A DNA stretch of 64,000 nt from an uncultured Dehalococcoidia bacterium. GTDB lineage: Bacteria > Chloroflexota > Dehalococcoidia > Lucifugimonadales > UBA3495. Numbering within the stretch: position 1 is the first letter of the stretch; every line of letters starts with the position of its first letter. The position numbers and the translations under genes were made by a program. The notes below the pieces were generated by a model. It was given only the letters and a program-made list of their open reading frames with translations. It did no database searches and was not told the origin of the DNA. Below, one piece after another: positions 61,611-64,000 of the stretch. The stretch covers positions 2,725,158 through 2,789,157 of the forward strand of contig OX638345.1 of NCBI GenBank assembly GCA_951813535.1, in the 5' to 3' direction.

Positions 61611-62021
61611 CTATTCTCGGGTCTCCATGGGCAGCCCCTGGTCGTGGACCTCCAGGACGCACTCGGGGCACCTTTGGAATGCGTCGTGCCCGGTGGCCGG
61701 CCAGATGTCCTCGCCCTTGACCCCGCACAGGAAGAACGGCTCGACCTCTTCGATGCCCAGGCTTTCCAGGTAGTGGACCACACCTTCCTTCCGGGGGTTG
61801 TCGTACCACCACGGGGTCAACGACCTCGCCAGTTGGTGGATGCCTTCCTTGAAATCGTCGGTGTACTGCTCCACGTCGTCCGGGATGTCCACCATCCATC
61901 GGGTGCCGGTGGGGCCACCTTCCCTGGTGGCCTGGAGCTTTCCTGAGCGAACGTCCTTGCGGATGACGTCCTGAGAAACGTTCAGGATCCGCGAAGCTTC
62001 CTGGATAGTGACCCGGGGCAT
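61611..62021 (-). CDS. Helix-turn-helix (excisionase/MerR-like) DNA-binding protein
   Basis: 136 residues from the ATG at 62021 (MPRVTIQEASRILNVSQDVIRKDVRSGKLQATREGGPTGTRWMV), GGAGGTAC upstream. Residues 1-47 form an HTH_17-like winged helix (TIQEASRILNVSQDVIRKDVRSGKL). A C-terminal region of about 85 residues has WWYDNPRKEGVVHYLESLGIEEVEPFFLCGVKGEDIW and a CPEC pair, possibly metal-binding. It lies 92 bases downstream of ilvB on the same strand, where ilvN would be expected, and might be transcribed with it. Function as a regulator is inferred only from the HTH. Confidence 0.7.
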   Translation of the reverse strand: MPRVTIQEASRILNVSQDVIRKDVRSGKLQATREGGPTGTRWMVDIPDDVEQYTDDFKEGIHQLARSLTPWWYDNPRKEGVVHYLESLGIEEVEPFFLCGVKGEDIWPATGHDAFQRCPECVLEVHDQGLPMETRE

Positions 62022-62113
62022 TCTGTACCTCCAATCGCAGCAATCGTCAGGCGACAATACGTACTTCTACCATCAACCCCGCATAGCGGCAAGTCGGAAA
62101 CTCTTCGTCCTGG

Positions 62114-63808
62114 TCACCGCGCCGAAGCCATGGTCCTCGGGTCCTCCAGTGTGTCCGCCAGCGAACCGCCCGGTGGAACCATCGGGAACACGTTGGTGTC
62201 CCGCTCAACCACGAACTCGATGAGGAACGGCCCGTCGTACGCCTTGGCCTCCTGCAATGCCGCGGCCACGTCCTCCTGGTGCTCCACGCGGAGCGCCGGA
62301 ATGCCGTAGGCGTCGGCCAGCTTGACGTAGTCCGGGCCCGGCATCGGCACTTCTTTGATGTGCCCCTCGAAGAACATCTCCTGCCACTGCCGGACCATGC
62401 CCAGGTACCCGTTGTTGAACAGCGCAATCTTGATTGGCAGCTTCTCCTCCACCGCGGTTATCAGCTCCTGCAGCGTCATCTGGAACCCACCGTCGCCCGC
62501 CACCGACCAAACCGTGGAACCCGGCCGGCCCAACTGCGCTCCCAGCGCGGCGGGCACCTCGAATCCCATCGCTCCCAATCCACCGGAAGTCACGAAAGAG
62601 TTGGGCTGGTTCAGGAAGAGGTATTGCGCCGCCCACATCTGGTGCTGACCCACTCCGGTCACCACCACCGCATCATCGTCGGCTTGCAACATCTCGTTCA
62701 TTTCGGTCAGCACCTGCTGGGGCAACAGCGCGTCGCTCTGCGGTATCGCCAGCGACGGGTGCTGCGACTTGAGCTGCGCGATCGTTCCCATCCATTCCGG
62801 TCGGTCCACCTTCTGCACCAGCGGGGCCAGCGCTTTCAGTATCGGCCTCGCATCCCCCACCAACGGGACTTCCGCCGGCACAATCCTCCCCACCTGGGTG
62901 GCTTCAATGTCCAGGTGCACGATCCGGGCGTGCGGAGCAAACCCTGAAACCCGACCCGTCACCCGGTCGTCGAACCTCATCCCCAGCCCGATGAGAACGT
63001 CCGCCTGGTCAACCACCATGTTGCACCAGTACATCCCGTGCATACCCAGCATTCCCAGGCTCTGTGGATGGTTCCTCGGGAAACTGCTCAAACCCAGCAG
63101 CGTGTTGATCACGGGAATGCCGGACCCTTCCGCCACAGCCAACAGCTCGTCGAACGCCCCGGAGTTGACGATCCCGTGCCCCGCGATGATCACCGGACGC
63201 TCGGCCTGGTTCATCAACTCCGCCGCTTTCCGGACGTTTTCCATGGTCTCGTCCGACAGCGGCGCATCCAAAGTCCTTGGTGTTTCCGGATACTCGAACT
63301 CGGCCTCCTCCAACTGCACGTCCCGAGGCACGTCGATGAGCACGGGTCCCGGCCTCCCTTCCTGGGCCACGCGAAACGCATCTCGTATCGTCCGCGCCAG
63401 GTCGCTCGCGGACATCACCAGGTACGTGCGCTTGGTGCATACCGAGGCGATGCTGCAGATGTCGCACTCCTGGAACGCCTCGGTGCCCATCGCGGCCCGC
63501 GCCACCTGGCCGGTAATGGCCACCAGCGGCACGCTGTCCGCCTTGGCCCCCATGATGCCGGTGACCAGGTTGGTCGCCCCCGGGCCCGATGTGGCCACGC
63601 AAACGCCCGGCTTTCCCGTCATCCGGGCATAGCCGTCCGCCGCATGCGCCGCCGATTGCTCGTGCCGGACCAGGACGTGCCGCAATTGCGGGTATGACCA
63701 CAGCGCGTCGTAAAACGGCAGTATCGCCCCGCCCGGGTGGCCGAAGAGCGCTTCGACTCCTTCCCTCAGCAGGCTCTCGCAGATTATTTCCGAACCCTTC
63801 AGTTTCAC
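62114..63808 (-). CDS. ilvB: Acetolactate synthase large subunit
   Basis: First common step of valine, leucine and isoleucine synthesis. 564 residues from a GTG at 63808 (MKLKGSEIICESLLREGVEALFGHPGGAILPFYDAL), GGAG upstream. Catalytic Glu50 (VRHEQSAAHAADGYAR); FAD/CoA-type central domain; PP domain with GDGGFQMTLQELITAVEEKLPIKIALFNN (GDG...NN). The GFAPHARIVHLDIE segment fits ALS. All motifs are intact. The T-box leader upstream makes biosynthetic ALS almost sure. No ilvN small-subunit gene follows in the window. Confidence 0.97.
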   Translation of the reverse strand: MKLKGSEIICESLLREGVEALFGHPGGAILPFYDALWSYPQLRHVLVRHEQSAAHAADGYARMTGKPGVCVATSGPGATNLVTGIMGAKADSVPLVAITGQVARAAMGTEAFQECDICSIASVCTKRTYLVMSASDLARTIRDAFRVAQEGRPGPVLIDVPRDVQLEEAEFEYPETPRTLDAPLSDETMENVRKAAELMNQAERPVIIAGHGIVNSGAFDELLAVAEGSGIPVINTLLGLSSFPRNHPQSLGMLGMHGMYWCNMVVDQADVLIGLGMRFDDRVTGRVSGFAPHARIVHLDIEATQVGRIVPAEVPLVGDARPILKALAPLVQKVDRPEWMGTIAQLKSQHPSLAIPQSDALLPQQVLTEMNEMLQADDDAVVVTGVGQHQMWAAQYLFLNQPNSFVTSGGLGAMGFEVPAALGAQLGRPGSTVWSVAGDGGFQMTLQELITAVEEKLPIKIALFNNGYLGMVRQWQEMFFEGHIKEVPMPGPDYVKLADAYGIPALRVEHQEDVAAALQEAKAYDGPFLIEFVVERDTNVFPMVPPGGSLADTLEDPRTMASAR

Positions 63809-63872
63809 GGTGCAACTCCGTACAACGTCGTTCCGTCCGCCAGATCGCGCCGGTCCAGGTTCGCTGCGACAC

Positions 63873-63898
63873 AAAAAAAGCCCGTCCCATAGGGACGG
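63873..63898 (-). terminator. T-box leader terminator
   Basis: On the minus strand a 7 bp stem CCGTCCC/GGGACGG (63882-63888 with 63892-63898), 3-base loop, one more GC step, and TTTTTTT (63879-63873). It should form when the cognate tRNA is charged, stopping transcription before ilvB. Confidence 0.92.
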
Positions 63899-64000
63899 AC
63901 GATTGCCCGCGGTACCACCCTATTTGCCCATCACGTCCGTCAATGCGAACGATCTGGGCCTCTCTGGCAGGACACCATCATGTCCCATTGCTGCTAACGG
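63873..64000 (-). ncRNA. T-box riboswitch leader of ilvB (3' part; runs off the right end)
   Basis: Contains the T-box core AGGGTGGTACCGCGG (minus strand, 63921-63907), which binds the free CCA end of uncharged tRNA, an upstream CCAGAGAGG stretch typical of stem III, and a terminator. UGGU in the core fits a tRNA with discriminator A, as in Leu, Ile and Val tRNAs. Stem I with the specifier codon lies outside the window, so the amino acid cannot be read. Confidence 0.95.

Overview
The window is a GC-rich bacterial chromosome segment without rRNA, tRNA, CRISPR arrays or transposases that I can recognise. Gene content points to Chloroflexota, most likely a SAR202/Dehalococcoidia-type lineage. 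This is an inference from repeated CaiB/BaiF CoA-transferases, a luciferase-like flavin monooxygenase, crotonases, two Uma2 genes, HicAB, a GroEL without the usual GGM tail, and an EF-P with a KMQQR tip. No marker tree could be run. Promoters are often extended -10 boxes (TGnTAnnnT).

Layout. 1-5.1 kb: a truncated M1 aminopeptidase, a CPA2-type antiporter and leuCD. 5.1-11.4 kb: two class III CoA-transferases, a Uma2 protein, a thiamine-diphosphate enzyme, a TPR protein and a small alpha/beta-barrel protein. 11.5-15.5 kb: a peptide/nickel-type ABC importer (binding protein and two permeases, no ATPase) behind a good promoter and a CRP-like operator. 15.6-20.3 kb: a minus-strand catabolic set (PanE-like reductase, acyl-CoA synthetase, two crotonases, PHP hydrolase). 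20.4-23.5 kb: an unusual alpha', beta'-alpha, beta set of class I CoA-transferase genes, then a small aspartic protease. 23.5-25.7 kb: a TPP riboswitch and thiG-thiE-thiS. 25.7-28.2 kb: hicAB, ridA and an MFS transporter. 28.4-30.6 kb: fmdB-groES-groEL, divergent from a histidine kinase/response regulator pair. 33-42 kb: assorted metabolic genes, including a molybdopterin-domain/CopD-like pair, an SDR, a SirB1-like protein, a DM13 protein, a GH15 hydrolase, an SMP-30 lactonase and a GMC oxidoreductase. 42.3-50.7 kb: a housekeeping run dprA-topA-xerC-aroQ-efp-xseA-xseB-formyltransferase, convergent with tig-clpP-clpP-clpX (50.7-55 kb). 55.3-57.9 kb: a decaying ATP-grasp/transglutaminase/alpha-E cassette. 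57.9-64 kb: a second aspartic protease, a luciferase-like monooxygenase, a second Uma2, a second PanE-like reductase, an HTH protein and ilvB behind a T-box leader that runs off the right end.

Branched-chain amino acid synthesis (leuCD, ilvB) and thiamine synthesis (thiGES) are linked functionally, because acetolactate synthase needs thiamine diphosphate. Both are under RNA control here: TPP riboswitch for thi, T-box for ilvB. The most noteworthy items are the double CoA-transferase set with a fused, apparently catalytically dead beta' domain; the multi-lesion ATP-grasp pseudogene beside an intact transglutaminase; and the two RNA switches with readable terminators.
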